From positions 434,001 to 498,000 of the forward strand of contig NZ_JAKWBK010000003.1 in the NCBI RefSeq assembly GCF_022512515.1: a DNA stretch of 64,000 nt, in the 5' to 3' direction. Within the stretch, counting starts at the first letter, position 1. Every line of letters starts with the position of its first letter. The stretch is from Paraniabella hibiscisoli. Lineage in GTDB: Bacteria; Bacteroidota; Bacteroidia; Chitinophagales; Chitinophagaceae. Positions 63,190 to 64,000 of the stretch are shown here, in pieces. The notes below the pieces were generated by a model that saw nothing but the letters and a program-made list of their open reading frames with translations, was not told the DNA's origin and searched no databases. A program made the position numbers and the translations under genes.

Positions 63190-64000
63190 CTATTCCTTGT
63201 ATTTATGCTTCTTCATATAATGCAAGTATTGAATAATAGCATCTATATCCAGATCATTAACCTGCCTCATTGCAGGCATGTGCGCATTATACCTGAAACT
63301 TTTCGGTTCTTTTACATAATGCCTTATATTGTCATCTGTCCAATACTCTGTTATATTCCTGGGCCAGTTCATTTCAGGTCCCACCTGTCCACCGGTTTTG
63401 TTGATGGAATGGCAACTAAAACAATGTTTCCGAAACAAATGATATCCTGCAAACGAAGCCTTATTTTTAGACAAGCCACTAAACAGCATACTGTCTTTTT
63501 CAACCAGTTTAATACTGACCAATCCGTAAGGCCAGGGTAATTCACCTGCATGGACACTGTCGGTTGTCCACACTAAGTAATAAGGACTAAAGGCTCCTTC
63601 CATTGCTGGAGTCCAGTTCTGCGATGCGGGGGCCGCCAGGTCTTTAAATACAATATATCCATCCTGCCTGCCTGATAGCTCAGTAACATGCCTTACCGGC
63701 GCGTACCCATCTTTGCAAACAAACACCATATCAAACTTTCCTGCATCAAGGTTCCGCTGCTTCAATATGCGCTTTAGCTGCACTCCCAGTTGTATCCCCT
63801 GGTACTTTTTAATACCCTTTACATTGGGATCGTATGTAATCAAAACTTCTGTCATATCATCGGGCTTTGCAACACTGACAAGAGAATCGACATCTACAAC
63901 ATATTGCTTTGAAACATGTATACGCTCCGCATATTGATCATCCTGCTTTTTAGCAGTACAGGCACACATAAAACTGGTTATAGCTAATAAAATAACGAGT
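63190..64000 (-). CDS. Cytochrome c lipoprotein with N-terminal molybdopterin-oxidoreductase-like domain (5' end outside window)
   Basis: The frame is open to the right edge. The visible N-terminus LVILLAITSFMCACTAKK is a lipoprotein signal. Residues up to about 150 resemble the small oxidoreductase molybdopterin-binding fold used as a periplasmic domain (VLITYDPNVKGIKKYQGIQL, MVFVCKDGYAPVRHVTELSG). The C-terminal class I cytochrome c domain has haem site HCFSCHSINKTGG with the distal Met probably in AHMPAMRQVNDLDIDAIIQY. It is a periplasmic electron carrier or redox sensor. It is 30 bp upstream of the SIR2 gene on the same strand, so read-through into the conflict operon is possible. Confidence 0.82.
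   Translation of the reverse strand, partial: LVILLAITSFMCACTAKKQDDQYAERIHVSKQYVVDVDSLVSVAKPDDMTEVLITYDPNVKGIKKYQGIQLGVQLKRILKQRNLDAGKFDMVFVCKDGYAPVRHVTELSGRQDGYIVFKDLAAPASQNWTPAMEGAFSPYYLVWTTDSVHAGELPWPYGLVSIKLVEKDSMLFSGLSKNKASFAGYHLFRKHCFSCHSINKTGGQVGPEMNWPRNITEYWTDDNIRHYVKEPKSFRYNAHMPAMRQVNDLDIDAIIQYLHYMKKHKYKE

Overview
This 64-kb window comes from a Bacteroidota chromosome, most likely Chitinophagaceae. The evidence is a SusC/SusD polysaccharide utilisation locus, several Crp/Fnr regulators with the recognition helix typical of the phylum, YtxH/holin-like and YiaA-type membrane proteins, and very few Shine-Dalgarno-like sequences. The genus assignment is inference.

Sequence quality decides how the window must be read. 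About two thirds of the genes, including aspS, tgt and citrate synthase, are split by one-base frameshifts. I traced 67 of these. Nearly all lie in homopolymer runs, 65 are missing bases and 2 are extra bases. Restoring them gives a reading frame divisible by three for every repaired gene except the integrase. I therefore annotate these genes as single CDS with read errors, not pseudogenes.

Region 1 (1-22.9 kb) is carbohydrate use. A minus-strand operon runs SusC, SusD, FAS1 lipoprotein, GH2, GH95, GH31, alginate-lyase-superfamily lyase, GH29, GH88 and a partial lipoprotein. A divergent AraC regulator and a GH28 pectinase-like gene lie upstream, followed by a convergent beta-helix (pectate-lyase-like) gene. 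Together these suit a fucosylated, galactose-containing, uronic-acid-rich plant or exopolysaccharide.

Region 2 (23.1-43.3 kb) is a 20-kb island in the 3' end of tRNA-Ala(GGC). It is bounded by a 42-bp direct repeat, with a tyrosine integrase at one end and an excisionase-like HTH gene at the other. Its cargo is a stress and low-oxygen set: three Usp proteins, BON, L,D-transpeptidase, polysaccharide deacetylase, DUF1003, DUF6544, P-type cation ATPase, DUF308, PNPOx-like protein, Zn-alcohol dehydrogenase, a PAS histidine kinase and a receiver-Crp/Fnr fusion regulator. Four cargo genes have a perfect TGAT-N4-ATCA FNR-like box upstream, which suggests a self-contained mobile regulon.

Region 3 (43.3-57.0 kb) is housekeeping: envelope proteins, citrate synthase, LptF/G-type permease, tgt, two Crp/Fnr regulators, SDR, GT2, aspartic peptidase, rsmG, yiaA and aspS.

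Region 4 (57.3-63.2 kb) is a probable immune or conflict locus. A tight minus-strand operon encodes a SIR2-like protein with a C-terminal EAD, a membrane STAND NTPase with a terpene-cyclase-like toroid domain, and an EAD-TIR protein. An M15 peptidase and a caspase-like protease converge on it. A cytochrome c lipoprotein gene runs off the right edge.
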